A DNA stretch of 64,000 nucleotides from assembly GCA_019261985.1 (NCBI GenBank), contig JAFAQY010000114.1, positions 42,155 to 106,154 on the forward strand. Direction: 5' to 3'. Below are positions 36,139 to 45,464 of the stretch, in pieces. Source of the DNA: Bryobacterales bacterium. Its GTDB lineage: Bacteria; Acidobacteriota; Terriglobia; Bryobacterales; Bryobacteraceae. The notes under the pieces are model-generated. The model searched no databases, was not told where the DNA came from, and saw only the letters and a list, made by a program, of their open reading frames with translations. Both the position numbers and the translations under genes were made by a program. Within the stretch, counting starts at the first letter, position 1. Each line of letters opens with the position of its first letter.

Positions 36139-36261
36139 ATGAAAGAGTCATACAGGAAAGGAGTAGCGAACCATCCTGACCCCGAGTCATGTGAGGGCGG
36201 CTGGAACGACGCAATTGAAGCATTGCCAAGGGGGACGTGTAGGCAGGGTATCCCGAAGTAG
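36139..36261 (+). CDS. 40-aa reading frame of a widespread element-associated type
   Basis: From ATG 36139 the product reads MKESYRKGVANHPDPESC, then EGGWNDAIEALPRGTC and a short end. Peptides of the form K-E-S-Y-x-x-G-x-A-x-H-x-x-P-E-S-C recur in many bacterial genomes, usually at the edge of mobile elements, and I recall them near group II intron-like sequences. The coding status is doubtful: the sequence may be conserved as RNA or DNA and not as protein. The rest of the 515-base gap between def and the IS630 (35983-36497) holds no other recognisable gene. Confidence 0.35.
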   Translation: MKESYRKGVANHPDPESCEGGWNDAIEALPRGTCRQGIPK

Positions 36262-36497
36262 TGAACCGCTCGGCCTACGGCCTCGCAAGGCGAAGCTCCG
36301 GCCAGGGCCATCGGAAGGAGGAGCAACGATCTCGATAGCGGAAAACGGACCGAAGATCCCCGCGGCGTCAAAACCCGCTCTCAGGAACAAACGTTTACAC
36401 AAAATACTTGACACGACCCGGAACGGCGGTCAGCAAGGATCGTCCCTACCGCGACCGGCGGGCTTCAGCCCTGAGCGGTTAGTTCTGCAATAAGCCC

Positions 36498-37665
36498 TAG
36501 TGTAGTGCGGCGTAAATAGTAACCAATAACCTAGCCCATGCCGTCTCTATAATCAGGAGACGATCGCATGCGTGTCGCGCCCCCTGTAGTGCTCAGTGAA
36601 GACCAGAAGCGTACTTTGCATCAGTGGGCGCGGGGCCGCTCGCTGCCTGCTCGGCAAGTCGAACGCGCACGCGTTATCCTACTGGCGGCAGCCGGCAAAC
36701 AGGATTTGGAGATCGCTGCTGAAGTGGGTATCAGCAACCAGAAAGCGGCACGTTGGAGAAAGCGTTTCTTAAGACTTGGTTTAGCCGGTTTGGAGAAGGA
36801 TGCGCCTCGACCTGGACGCACGCCAACCATCACGTCTTCCAAGGTGCAAGAAGTGGTTCGCAAGACTACACAGGAGAAGCCTGCCAACGCGACCCACTGG
36901 AGCACGCGCGTCATGGCGTTGGCGGCGGGCGTAAGCGAGAAGAGCGTACGCCGCATCTGGCACAAGCATGGCCTGAAACCGCACTTAACTCGTACCTTCA
37001 AAGTCAGCAACGATCCGGAATTTGCTGAAAAGTTGGAGGCCATCATCGGGCTCTACCTCAACCCGCCGGAGCATGCCATCGTCCTTTGTGCAGACGAGAA
37101 AAGCCAGATCCAGGCACTGGACCGAACCCAACCTGGACTGCCGATCAAGAAGGGGCGCTGCGGAACCATGACCCATGACTACAAGCGAAACGGGACCGCA
37201 ACCCTGTTTGCAGCGATGAACGCCCTCGATGGGACCATCATTAGCATGTGCGACGACCGACACCGCCATCAGGAATGGTTGAAGTTTCTCCGCGTGATCG
37301 ACGATGTCACACCCGGCGGCCAACACATCCACCTGATTGCGGACAACTACGCCACACACAAGCATCCCAAGGTACAACGGTGGTTGGCTCGCCACCCGAG
37401 ATTCCACATCTACTTCACGCCGACCAGCAGTTCGTGGCTCAACATGGTGGAGCGGTTCTTTCGCGACATCACTCAGAACCGAATCCGCCGCGGAGTCTTC
37501 CGCGATGTCGAGGAATTGATCATGGCCATCGGTGAGTACATCGACAAACACAACGACAACCCCAAGCCATTCGTGTGGACCGCCAAAGCTGCCGACATCC
37601 TCGAAAAAGTCAAGCGCGCTCGCAAAGCGCTCGATATTGGTTAATCTGCTTGCCGCACTACACTA
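36498..37665 (+). mobile_element. IS630-family insertion sequence, complete
   Basis: Ends GTGTAGTGCGGC (from 36500) and GCCGCACTACAC (to 37663) are perfect 12-base inverted repeats, and AACCAAT/ATTGGTT match further in. Each end is flanked by TA (36498-36499 and 37664-37665), the target duplicated by this family. The element contains one intact transposase and sits in the stop codon of the MFS gene. Confidence 0.9.
36568..37644 (+). CDS. IS630-family transposase
   Basis: 358 aa, appears intact. N-terminal winged-helix/HTH domains (ARVILLAAAGKQDLEIAAEV, SEKSVRRIWHKHGLKPHL) and a DDE catalytic domain with VLCADEKSQIQALDR (first Asp), LIADNYATHKHP (second Asp) and SSSWLNMVERFFRDIT (Glu). Start ATG 36568 after AATCAGGAGACGATCGC, a good AGGAG site. 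Codon frame is open throughout, so the element may be active. Confidence 0.95.
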   Translation: MRVAPPVVLSEDQKRTLHQWARGRSLPARQVERARVILLAAAGKQDLEIAAEVGISNQKAARWRKRFLRLGLAGLEKDAPRPGRTPTITSSKVQEVVRKTTQEKPANATHWSTRVMALAAGVSEKSVRRIWHKHGLKPHLTRTFKVSNDPEFAEKLEAIIGLYLNPPEHAIVLCADEKSQIQALDRTQPGLPIKKGRCGTMTHDYKRNGTATLFAAMNALDGTIISMCDDRHRHQEWLKFLRVIDDVTPGGQHIHLIADNYATHKHPKVQRWLARHPRFHIYFTPTSSSWLNMVERFFRDITQNRIRRGVFRDVEELIMAIGEYIDKHNDNPKPFVWTAKAADILEKVKRARKALDIG

Positions 37666-39000
37666 GTACGTGAAATCACTCGGGATCGGCGCTTCCACCC
37701 ACTCTGCGACGTCTCGTTGTCCCTTGGCCATATCGACTCTTAGCAGAACCAGCAGCCCAGCGCCGAAGAACACGATCAAAGACAGCATCGCCACGCGGTA
37801 GCTTCCGGTGAACTGCAGCGCCAACCCGAACAGAATCGGGCAGAGCCAGCTTGTGCCTTTATCGCTGATCTCGTAGATGCCGAAGTAGGCGGCTTCGCGG
37901 CCCTTTGGGACTAACTGCGCGTATATTGAGCGGCTCAATGCCTGGCTTCCCCCCATCACAATCGCGACAATCGCGGCAACAATAAAAAAATCCCTCGTCG
38001 TTTTCACTGCCAGATAGATGTAGACCAGAACGGAGGTCCAGATCACCAGGCTGAGAACCACAGCGCGTTTGGCGCTGATTGCCGCCGCGATCCAGTTGAA
38101 TCCGATTGCGCCGAAGAACCCGACAAATTGCACCATCAAAATTGCCAGCGTGAGTTGCGATACCGGAATTTTCAATTCATCGCTCCCGAACTGCGTCGCT
38201 AGCGCGAGCACGGCCTGGATTGCATCGTTATATAACAGGTAGGCGATCAGGAAGGTCAACGTTACCGGGTATCGACGCATGTCTGCCAGCGTATGCGTCA
38301 GTTGCCGGACGGCCGTTTTCACCATGGAGAGGGTGGTGGGCGGAAGCGGTCTTCGCTCGCCGCGATTGCGTAAGGCGAGCAATGTCGGGACCGTGAAAAT
38401 TGCCCACCACACGCCCGCCGAGCATAGGCTGATTCGAACAGCCAAGCCTTCGCCGATGCCGATCTTCGGCGCGCCCAAGTAAAGAAGCAGATTTAAAGCG
38501 AGCAGCAAACCGCCGCCCAAATAGCCGATTGCCCAACCTTTAGACGACACCGCATCGCGCTCTTCCGGCGTCGCGATTTCGGGAAGGAAAGAATTGTAGA
38601 CGACCACCGACGCGCCGAAGGTCACGTTCGCGATCAGGAAGAGCAGGCCTCCTGATAGGTAATCGCGGCCTTGTAGGAAGAACATCGCCATTGTGGCCGT
38701 CGCGCCAAGATAGGCGGTTGCGGCCAACGCTTCTTTCTTGCGTCGTCCGTAGTCCGCGATTGCGCCCGCAACCGGAAGCACAACCACCTGCGCCGCTACG
38801 GAAAGCCCGACCATGTAGCTCCAGAAACTGCGCGGGTCGATACGGATGCCAAGAGGATGGATGTAGCCGGAAGGGTCGGCGGCTGCTTTGGCCAGTACCG
38901 TTAAATAAGGACCGAGAAAGAGTGCGATGACAGTGGTCGCAAAGGCGGAGTTTGCCCAGTCATAGAGATACCAGCCGCGTTTTTCACGATCGGAGGACAT
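37663..39000 (-). CDS. MFS transporter, UMF1/Atg22-like
   Basis: 445 aa, about twelve membrane helices. The N-terminus KRGWYLYDWANSAFATTVIA is the signature of the UMF1 family (Atg22-like), whose substrates in bacteria are unknown. Other features: VAGAIADYGRRKKEALA (loop 2-3 motif) and GGSQALSRSIYAQLVPKGRE. Its stop codon TAG is made of the duplicated TA target and the first base of the IS630; removal of the IS restores the same TAG, so the protein is unchanged. Confidence 0.88.
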   Translation of the reverse strand: MSSDREKRGWYLYDWANSAFATTVIALFLGPYLTVLAKAAADPSGYIHPLGIRIDPRSFWSYMVGLSVAAQVVVLPVAGAIADYGRRKKEALAATAYLGATATMAMFFLQGRDYLSGGLLFLIANVTFGASVVVYNSFLPEIATPEERDAVSSKGWAIGYLGGGLLLALNLLLYLGAPKIGIGEGLAVRISLCSAGVWWAIFTVPTLLALRNRGERRPLPPTTLSMVKTAVRQLTHTLADMRRYPVTLTFLIAYLLYNDAIQAVLALATQFGSDELKIPVSQLTLAILMVQFVGFFGAIGFNWIAAAISAKRAVVLSLVIWTSVLVYIYLAVKTTRDFFIVAAIVAIVMGGSQALSRSIYAQLVPKGREAAYFGIYEISDKGTSWLCPILFGLALQFTGSYRVAMLSLIVFFGAGLLVLLRVDMAKGQRDVAEWVEAPIPSDFTY

Positions 39001-39008
39001 GTTTCCGA

Positions 39009-39117
39009 GTGGGGCAGGTTGTAAACCTGCGGCGGCTTGCTAAGCCGCCCGGCGATGCTGGAGAAAGCACCCCAGCGCGGTTGGCAACCGCGCGCAGGCT
39101 GGCAGCCTGCCCCACAA
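39009..39117. repeat. Dispersed palindromes between MFS and tgpA-like gene
   Basis: GTGGGGCAGGTTGTAAACCTGC, GGCGGCTTGCTAAGCCGCC, GCGCGGTTGGCAACCGCGC and CAGGCTGGCAGCCTGCCCCAC, four palindromes in just over 100 bases. The first and last words are inverted copies of each other, so the whole block could fold into one long hairpin. Confidence 0.8.
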
Positions 39118-39126
39118 GCTTCTACT

Positions 39127-41232
39127 TTATCGAGGCAGGCTCTCCAAATGCCCGAGCAGGCGGATCATTCGCGGGGCGGCGTCGGGCCGGCCGCCGAAGC
39201 GAAACTCGTTGTACGCGGACGTTAGGTCTTCCACCAGGATCGACATTTCCGGAGGTTGGATGGCGCGCGCGAATTCGGACGGGGTTTGCCAACCCGGTTT
39301 GCGGATCCCGCGGCGCTCCAGCGCGGCAAGCATGCGTTGATAGAGCATGGTCGCATCCGAGGCTTGGCCCTCGCCTCGCTGCGCCCGGAGCACGCGCGCG
39401 CGGCGATGCAGCAGCGCCTTAAGGGTAGGCCAAAGCAGGAGCACCAGAAGCCCCGCCGCGAAGATTGCGATGAGAATTCTCGCCCGGCCGCCGCTCAGCG
39501 CCGCCATTGTTTCGGACCAAGCGGCGGTGAGCGGCACGGACGGCAGATGCATGGACCGGCCCGACTCCTGCATGCGCGCCGCGAGTGAATACTGCCGCTG
39601 CATGTCATAGCTCAAAACCCAGTCCTGCCAGAACTGATCGGCCGCGTCGAAGTACATCGAAAGCCGAGTAGCTACCGCGGACGATGCCGCGCCAGGGTCG
39701 GAAGGCGTCGGGTCGAAGGTCGTCCAGCCGGATGCGGGAATCCATGCCTCTACCCAGCTATGAGCATCCGAAGCGCGCACTACCTGCGACCCGGTGATCG
39801 GATTGAAGAGACCGCTTTGGAATCCCGTCACTACGCGCGAAGGAATTCCGAGTGTGCGCAGCATCACTGCCATCGCGGACGCGAAGTATTCACAGTGCCC
39901 CTTCTTCCGCACGAAAAGGAAGTTAGCGAGGGGCTCGGCGACAGGCTCGCTGGGCAGTTGCAGTGTGTAGCGGTAATTCCGTTTTAATTGTTGTTCGATC
40001 CGGCGGGCCCTCTCCTCGTCGGAAGCGGTGCCAGCCGTCATTTCCCGCGCAAGCTCCGGGATGCGCGGGTCCAAATACGGGAGCCTGAGCGCTTCGCGGC
40101 GCAGCGCTTCCGCAAGCGGCGCGGGCGCCTTCGTCGGAATCGCGCCCTCATCTTCAATGAAGCCATACACGCTGTACGCGATTCCGTTTGGAAGACGCGG
40201 CACATGGAATGCGCCGCCGCGCGAGACGTGCAGCTCGCGCAAATCGATGTTGATGGTTTCCGGCGTTCCCGCGAAGAAGAGAGTGTCCGCCGCGATCTCA
40301 TCGAGTTGGACGCGATAAGCGACGGTACGCCCTGGACGCGCGCGCGGCGAGCGGCCCAGTATGACGATGCCCCGCTCGACTCGCAGCGGAATCTCCTGGC
40401 CGGAGGGGGCGAACCATCGCGCGCCATCGAATTGCGTCAGCGCGGCTCCACGCCAGCGAACGCCCGCAAGCGGTTCCCCGCCGTATGTCTTCACATGCAT
40501 TACCGGGCGATTGCTTTGCTTGATCTCGCCGAATTCGCCCAGAGTAATTTCGTTGGTGAAGCCCGGCAGGTGATAGCGGCCCGGAGCGAACCTGCTGATC
40601 GCCGCGCGAGCCGTACGGGGAAGCACGAAAAACATTCCGGCCGTGAGCGTTAGAATGCCTGCGCTCAACACGAAAGAAAGCACTGCGAGGCGGCGGCCGA
40701 AAAAGCGAACTCCCGCGCGGACCGGAGCATTCGTAAGGTTGGCCGCCCTCAGCACTTCACCGCTAGCGAACGTCGCGATCGTGAAGAACAGGAATAGGAT
40801 CAAATAGGCGAAAAAGCCAAAGCCGGCCGGCAACACCGCGGCCACTAGAAGCTCGAGCGCGGCGATCGTTTTTAGGTAAATGTAGTCGCGCTCCGTAGAC
40901 GCCGTGATCAGCTTCAACACGGCCAGCAGGAACATCAAGTGGAGAGTCGCGATGGGGAGGGCTCCCGTCAGGTACAGATAATCGAGGGGATAAAAGAGAA
41001 TGCAAACGAGCGTTAAAATCGAAACCGTCCGCGGACTCAGGTCGATGGTCACCCAGCCCGCGATTGTCGCGGCGCGCAATACAAACGCCGCGATGATGAC
41101 GGCTTGAATCGGCCAGCTTACAAACCCCGAGCTCGCCACCGCGAAGAAGCCGGAATACAGCATACCCAGCAGCGAGAGTTGAAAGAAGCGCTCCACCTTT
41201 GCCAGCGGCCTGGGAGCCAGCGGAGCGTCCAT
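39127..41232 (-). CDS. TgpA-like transglutaminase membrane protein
   Basis: 701 aa. Five or six N-terminal membrane helices (DUF3488-like region, to about residue 215), then a periplasmic transglutaminase-like domain with the catalytic triad in KKGHCEYFASAM (Cys), RASDAHSWVEAW (His) and FDPTPSD (Asp), a further helix (ILIAIFAAGLLVLLLWPTL) and a C-terminal DUF4129-like tail (ALERRGIRKPGWQTPSEFA). Proteins of this kind crosslink or cleave periplasmic peptides; the substrate is unknown. Its start lies 2 bases after the stop of the radical SAM fusion gene, so they form an operon. Confidence 0.88.
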   Translation of the reverse strand: MDAPLAPRPLAKVERFFQLSLLGMLYSGFFAVASSGFVSWPIQAVIIAAFVLRAATIAGWVTIDLSPRTVSILTLVCILFYPLDYLYLTGALPIATLHLMFLLAVLKLITASTERDYIYLKTIAALELLVAAVLPAGFGFFAYLILFLFFTIATFASGEVLRAANLTNAPVRAGVRFFGRRLAVLSFVLSAGILTLTAGMFFVLPRTARAAISRFAPGRYHLPGFTNEITLGEFGEIKQSNRPVMHVKTYGGEPLAGVRWRGAALTQFDGARWFAPSGQEIPLRVERGIVILGRSPRARPGRTVAYRVQLDEIAADTLFFAGTPETINIDLRELHVSRGGAFHVPRLPNGIAYSVYGFIEDEGAIPTKAPAPLAEALRREALRLPYLDPRIPELAREMTAGTASDEERARRIEQQLKRNYRYTLQLPSEPVAEPLANFLFVRKKGHCEYFASAMAVMLRTLGIPSRVVTGFQSGLFNPITGSQVVRASDAHSWVEAWIPASGWTTFDPTPSDPGAASSAVATRLSMYFDAADQFWQDWVLSYDMQRQYSLAARMQESGRSMHLPSVPLTAAWSETMAALSGGRARILIAIFAAGLLVLLLWPTLKALLHRRARVLRAQRGEGQASDATMLYQRMLAALERRGIRKPGWQTPSEFARAIQPPEMSILVEDLTSAYNEFRFGGRPDAAPRMIRLLGHLESLPR

Positions 41233-41234
41233 GA

Positions 41235-43685
41235 CTACATTTTATTGCCTGCGAGCACCACTTCATCCGGCACAGGCGCGGCGTGATTCCAAAGGCGCGC
41301 CTTGGCGATCCGCACCCACTCGGATGGGCGGCGAAAATTTTCTGCAATCGCAGGCTCAGCCCGGGAGATTGCCTCCGCGATAGCCTCCAAACTCCCGATT
41401 GATGTTAAATTGCGAAGCTGAAACAGAAAGCGGTTGCGTTCGAAGATATTTTCGATTTCCTCGGGCGAGTAATACTTCGAGATGGTAGCTCGTTGGGTAT
41501 GATGCGCAATCGAGCCGGCACAGAAAAGCGATCGATATCCCAATTTCCGCGCACGCCAACCCCATTCCACGTCCTCCCAATAGAACGGGTGATACGCGTC
41601 CGAATCTATCAACCGGCTTAGAAGTTTCCGTTGGAACATGGCGGCTCCCGCGCCGGAATAGAAGTGCTCAACCGTATCGGAGGAGTCGGGGATAAGATCG
41701 TGGGTGGTCGCGATCCCGTTCTCCAGAAGCAGAGTTGTCCAGTTCGTTTCTTCCCGAAAACGCGTACGGTCCTCGAGCATGATTTGTGACGCGATCGAGA
41801 AAACCAGCGGCCCGCGATGCCCGGCGGCGGCCGTTATGGCATTGGGATCCAGCACGACGTCGCTGTTCAGCAGGTACACCCAATCATGGCGGGCGGCGTT
41901 TAGGCCTGACGCGATCGCAGCGGCGAACCCGAGCGGTTTTGGATGAAATTGCCAAAGGTGCCCGGCATACTCCTTCGCGAGCGCGCGGTATCGATCGCGG
42001 TGGCAGCCGTTGACCACCACCAGCACCTCGGCCGGTTCGCGCCAATGCTGCAAGGCTTCGCGCAGCGCGCGCAAACATAGCCTGAGGCGCTCAAGGTTGT
42101 CGCGCTCCGGAATGATGATGGAGAGACCGGGCGTAAGCGTCCGCCTGTATTTCCCTGGGAGTTTCCGGCGTAAAGCCGGAGAAATGCGCCGCGCCAGCCG
42201 ATCGACGTTGCGGATCGCGTTCACCCACGGAAGCAGCGCTTGCTTGCGCGCCGCACACGTTTGTTCATCCAGAGGCGGGCGGGAAGACAACAGTATCAAT
42301 GCAAACGCGAGATCGCGCTGGTCGGCATCGGGCAAGGGCGCGGGGGGCGCGTAGAGGTGGCGCGTGCGGAACTCAATCCGCCACAAACCCGGTTGCGATT
42401 CCGGAAGTGTGAAGTCCACCCCGAAAAAGAGTGTGTCGCGCGAGTCATTGGTCACTTCGCCGGCGGGCGCATCGTTGCATAGAACCTCGAGGCGGTTGAT
42501 TTCGCCACATGGCCCCGGCGGCAAGGCTCCATTCACGTGCAATACGCGAGCGCCCTGACGTGGTTGCAGGATGGCGACCGCCTGCTGGCTCGCCCAGATA
42601 TGCGGCTCGTTCGCGGGCTCGTGCCACCCATGCCAGAACTGCGCGCTGCGTCCCCGCGAGCTGACAATCTCGCCTCGGAGGCGCGCCGGAATGTAGGCCG
42701 TCTTCCACGGGCAAGCGCGGCATTCAGGAATCTGGCCAAGCTGATAGTTCTCGCGAAAACGCCGGTACGCTTGCCCGTGCCAGATCTCCGCAAGCGATTG
42801 CCGCGCGAGGTTCCCGAGCGGAGTTTTATCGTGGACTTCGCATGCGACAACATCGCCGTTCGAAAGGACGTGTGCGGTTTCCCATGGATTTTGCTCGCAG
42901 GAATGGATGCGGGCACCGGCGGGTAAATCGCCCGCGCACGGCGCCGGAAATTCGCACGTTGTCGCGCCAGGATTCGCAAACAGCGGGTTGCAGATCGTGG
43001 CGGCAATTCCGTATCGATCCCGGATGTTCTCGACAGTTTTGGCGACCTGCTCGCGGAACTCTTCGCGATGACGTCCGTTCGGTGTGAGCTCCTGGGGAAA
43101 GACGACAGGAATTTCGTCGCGCCGGATCACCGGGAAAACAGACAGAATCCGTAGTCCCAGGCCGAGCATAAGTTCCGCGACTCCGTACATCTCGCCCAGG
43201 TTCTTCTGCATGGCTACAAACGCCACATCGATGGAGGGCGGGCGGTCCACTGCCCGGCACAGTTTCACCATCCTCTCCAAGCGCGTCCGGAGCGCATCGA
43301 AGCAGCTGTAGCGATAGATCTCGTCAAACAGCTTCGGCTCCGTTGCATGGATCGAAATGGTAAGGCGGGTCAAGCCGCTCGCGCTGAGTTGCTCCAGAAG
43401 CGAATCGGACGCGGAGGCCAGCGCCGTCACCAGTTCCACCGCCGCTCCCGTGGAACGCGCCAGGCGAATCGCCGCAATCAGCTCCGGGTAGACCGTGGAT
43501 TCCCCCGAGTAATTCAACAGGAGCTTGCGCGGAAAACGAACTTGCTCCACGAGCGATTGGAAAAGGGCATATGGCATGTGCGCGCCGCTGCCACGCCGCA
43601 TTTTGCGCGAGCAGAAGGTGCAATCGAAGGGGCACTTCGAGGTCAGTTCAACCCAGAGAATTCGAGGAGTGGGGGCCGGTTGCAT
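41235..43685 (-). CDS. Radical SAM/SPASM - glycosyltransferase 2 fusion
   Basis: 816 aa. N-terminal radical SAM domain with C18-x3-C22-x2-C25 (KCPFDCTFCSRKM) and a SPASM-like C-terminal cysteine set (VVACEVHDKTPLG and CRACPWKTAYIP). Residues about 350-470 form an extra beta-rich domain (VAILQPRQGARVLHVNGALP). From about 540 a family 2 glycosyltransferase begins (LSIIIPERDNLERLRLCLRA) with the DxD-like LLNSDVVLDPNAI and YWEDVEWGWRARKLGYR. Radical SAM with GT2 in one chain suggests a sugar or surface-polymer modification enzyme. Substrate unknown; no precursor peptide was found nearby. Confidence 0.82.
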   Translation of the reverse strand: MQPAPTPRILWVELTSKCPFDCTFCSRKMRRGSGAHMPYALFQSLVEQVRFPRKLLLNYSGESTVYPELIAAIRLARSTGAAVELVTALASASDSLLEQLSASGLTRLTISIHATEPKLFDEIYRYSCFDALRTRLERMVKLCRAVDRPPSIDVAFVAMQKNLGEMYGVAELMLGLGLRILSVFPVIRRDEIPVVFPQELTPNGRHREEFREQVAKTVENIRDRYGIAATICNPLFANPGATTCEFPAPCAGDLPAGARIHSCEQNPWETAHVLSNGDVVACEVHDKTPLGNLARQSLAEIWHGQAYRRFRENYQLGQIPECRACPWKTAYIPARLRGEIVSSRGRSAQFWHGWHEPANEPHIWASQQAVAILQPRQGARVLHVNGALPPGPCGEINRLEVLCNDAPAGEVTNDSRDTLFFGVDFTLPESQPGLWRIEFRTRHLYAPPAPLPDADQRDLAFALILLSSRPPLDEQTCAARKQALLPWVNAIRNVDRLARRISPALRRKLPGKYRRTLTPGLSIIIPERDNLERLRLCLRALREALQHWREPAEVLVVVNGCHRDRYRALAKEYAGHLWQFHPKPLGFAAAIASGLNAARHDWVYLLNSDVVLDPNAITAAAGHRGPLVFSIASQIMLEDRTRFREETNWTTLLLENGIATTHDLIPDSSDTVEHFYSGAGAAMFQRKLLSRLIDSDAYHPFYWEDVEWGWRARKLGYRSLFCAGSIAHHTQRATISKYYSPEEIENIFERNRFLFQLRNLTSIGSLEAIAEAISRAEPAIAENFRRPSEWVRIAKARLWNHAAPVPDEVVLAGNKM

Positions 43686-43699
43686 CGTGGGATCTTTGG

Positions 43700-43812
43700 T
43701 GGAGCAGGCTTCAGCCCGGCTTCAGCCTGCGACGGGTGCTTTAGCACCCGCTACCGGTGCTTCATCACTTGCATGGAGGCCGAGGCTGAAGCTTCGGTTG
43801 CAGGCTAAAGCC
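43700..43812. repeat. Dispersed palindromes flanking the IS4-like element
   Basis: GTGGAGCAGGCTTCAGCC, CGGGTGCTTTAGCACCCG and GAGGCTGAAGCTTCGG precede the IS; GCGCGGCTAAAGCCCGCC follows it (45474-45492). GGCTAAAGCCC is present on both sides, so the IS appears to have inserted into one of the repeats. Confidence 0.75.
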
Positions 43813-43821
43813 CAATATCAC

Positions 43822-45189
43822 TTAGTTTTCCGCCTTTCTGAAGCGGCGCTCACCGCCTCGGTGCCACTGCTGGCGTGGATAGGAACGTGGTTTCGTGCGT
43901 CGAGGTAGACGACACTCGGCGGCCCGATCCAAGACTCGACGGAACTCACGATCCGCCTGCTCGGTGTTGGTGGCCGTGACCAGGCGGTGCCAAGCGCAAT
44001 CCACCACGGTGAGAACCTGCGTGAAGCTGAGTTGGCGGGGATCCAGGCGCTTCCGGCGAGCCGCCAAGCACAGCACCGCACGCACCAAATTGTAGGCCGA
44101 AATCGCCATCAGCAGATGCTTCTCCATCATGTCCACGCTGCGCGCAGGGATATGATGTAGCTGCACGGTTCGCTTCAGCGAGCGCAAGTCGGTCTCAATG
44201 TTCCAACGCTGACCATATAGCGCGACCAGTTCTTGCGCGGTCCGCTGGGAAGTGGTGAACAGATATAGCCAAGTTTTCGATTTGCCGCGGCCAATTTGCG
44301 CCGTGATCAAACGGCCTGCCACCGCGGCGTCTTCCGGCAAGCCGTGCTTGCGACGTTCTTCCGGACTGGGCTTCCAGATCACCTCATAAGTATCGGGGTG
44401 GCAAATGGCCCCCACCAGCTTTTCCGCGCGGACCTGCGTCAGCCGCACCAAGACTTCTAAACCCCGCTGCTGCGCCGCATACGCAATAGAAAATACTCCG
44501 AAATTGCGATCGCCTACGATCAGCGCCTCGCGCGGAGCCGCCTCCAGCGCTTTCTCGGCCAGCGCCTGTTCGCTTACCGCCAGGGGTCCGTACATGGGCC
44601 CCCAACACGGCTGGTGCGCCAGTCCCGTGCCGGCTTCATGCAGCACCACCAGCCGCAGCACGGGCCAGTGACTCCGGCCATGCTGATTCTGCGCCGGCGG
44701 AAACTGCCGCTCCAACCCGCGCGTATGTTCCAATTCCAACGAGGTACCATCCAGCACCAATACCGGCGGCGTGCCCTCCGGATTCAGCATCTGCCGCAGT
44801 CGCTCTAGAATTTCCTGGCTCACGTGCTTACATAACAGCTTCGACAATTTCAGCCGTGCTTGGCAATAGCCGCCGGTGCGCGGGGAAATTTGCTCCCTCC
44901 GCACCCGCCGGCAGCGGTGCAGTAAGGGCTGCGCGGCACCCTGCCGTAACAGTTCCACCGCCCCGGCGAGGGTTCCGCCCTTTTGCAACGCCTGCAGGAT
45001 CATCAGCCACATCACGACCTGGGCGGTATAGATGCCGCGCTTCACGCGCAACTCCGCCTGTTGGCTCAGATATTGCACCACGCCGCGACAGACGATCTGC
45101 CGGTATAACTCCAGCACATTGGACCATTCGGGGGAGCTCATACTAAAAACATAAACCATCCGAAATGTTCTGGCCACACGCTCTGCCAT
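43822..45189 (-). CDS. IS4-family transposase
   Basis: 455 aa from the ATG at 45189; ATG 45159 or 45141 (MSSPEWSNVLELYR) may be the true start. DDE residues in LVLDGTSLELEHTRG, LIVGDRNFGVFS and YGQRWNIETDLRSLKRT; the last is the Y-R-E-K signature of IS4. Intact frame, ending inside the left terminal repeat. Confidence 0.9.
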   Translation of the reverse strand: MAERVARTFRMVYVFSMSSPEWSNVLELYRQIVCRGVVQYLSQQAELRVKRGIYTAQVVMWLMILQALQKGGTLAGAVELLRQGAAQPLLHRCRRVRREQISPRTGGYCQARLKLSKLLCKHVSQEILERLRQMLNPEGTPPVLVLDGTSLELEHTRGLERQFPPAQNQHGRSHWPVLRLVVLHEAGTGLAHQPCWGPMYGPLAVSEQALAEKALEAAPREALIVGDRNFGVFSIAYAAQQRGLEVLVRLTQVRAEKLVGAICHPDTYEVIWKPSPEERRKHGLPEDAAVAGRLITAQIGRGKSKTWLYLFTTSQRTAQELVALYGQRWNIETDLRSLKRTVQLHHIPARSVDMMEKHLLMAISAYNLVRAVLCLAARRKRLDPRQLSFTQVLTVVDCAWHRLVTATNTEQADREFRRVLDRAAECRLPRRTKPRSYPRQQWHRGGERRFRKAEN

Positions 45190-45209
45190 AATCGAACCAG
45201 GAGCCGACC

Positions 45210-45464
45210 ATGCGCGTGCCGGTGCATTCCCAACTCCTGTCCTGGGTGCATTATGATGAATCCCGGCGTCAACTGCGAGTGGGCTTGCGAAGCGGGGAAT
45301 GCTACCTCTATTTCCAGGTTCCCGCCAGCTGTTATCGAGAATTGCTCCAGGCCAATTCCAAGGGGGCTTTCTTCAACCGCCACGTCCGCAATCGCTACCC
45401 CTTTCAGCATTTATGCAGCTCTGCCCAGCCCGTCGTACTGGCTGCTCCGCACAAAACTAAGTGA
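45210..45464 (+). CDS. KTSC-domain protein carried by an IS
   Basis: 84 aa. KTSC is a short domain of unknown function, often in phage and housekeeping contexts. Here the body SQLLSWVHYDESRRQLRVGL, ECYLYFQVPASCYRELLQA and SKGAFFNRHVRNRYPFQHL is a full domain. AGGAG precedes the ATG by 8 bases. It is the only passenger of the IS and shares its terminal repeat as a stop codon. The Cys of KTSC is not in the usual place, and the standard 'KTSC' word itself is not obvious. Confidence 0.75.
   Translation: MRVPVHSQLLSWVHYDESRRQLRVGLRSGECYLYFQVPASCYRELLQANSKGAFFNRHVRNRYPFQHLCSSAQPVVLAAPHKTK

Noticed and set aside
35931..36371. Minus-strand frame downstream of def
   Set aside because: It runs antisense to the end of def and to the MKESY frame, and shows no recognisable domain; this type of peptide (with SGWFATPFL) is often annotated in error opposite the same element.
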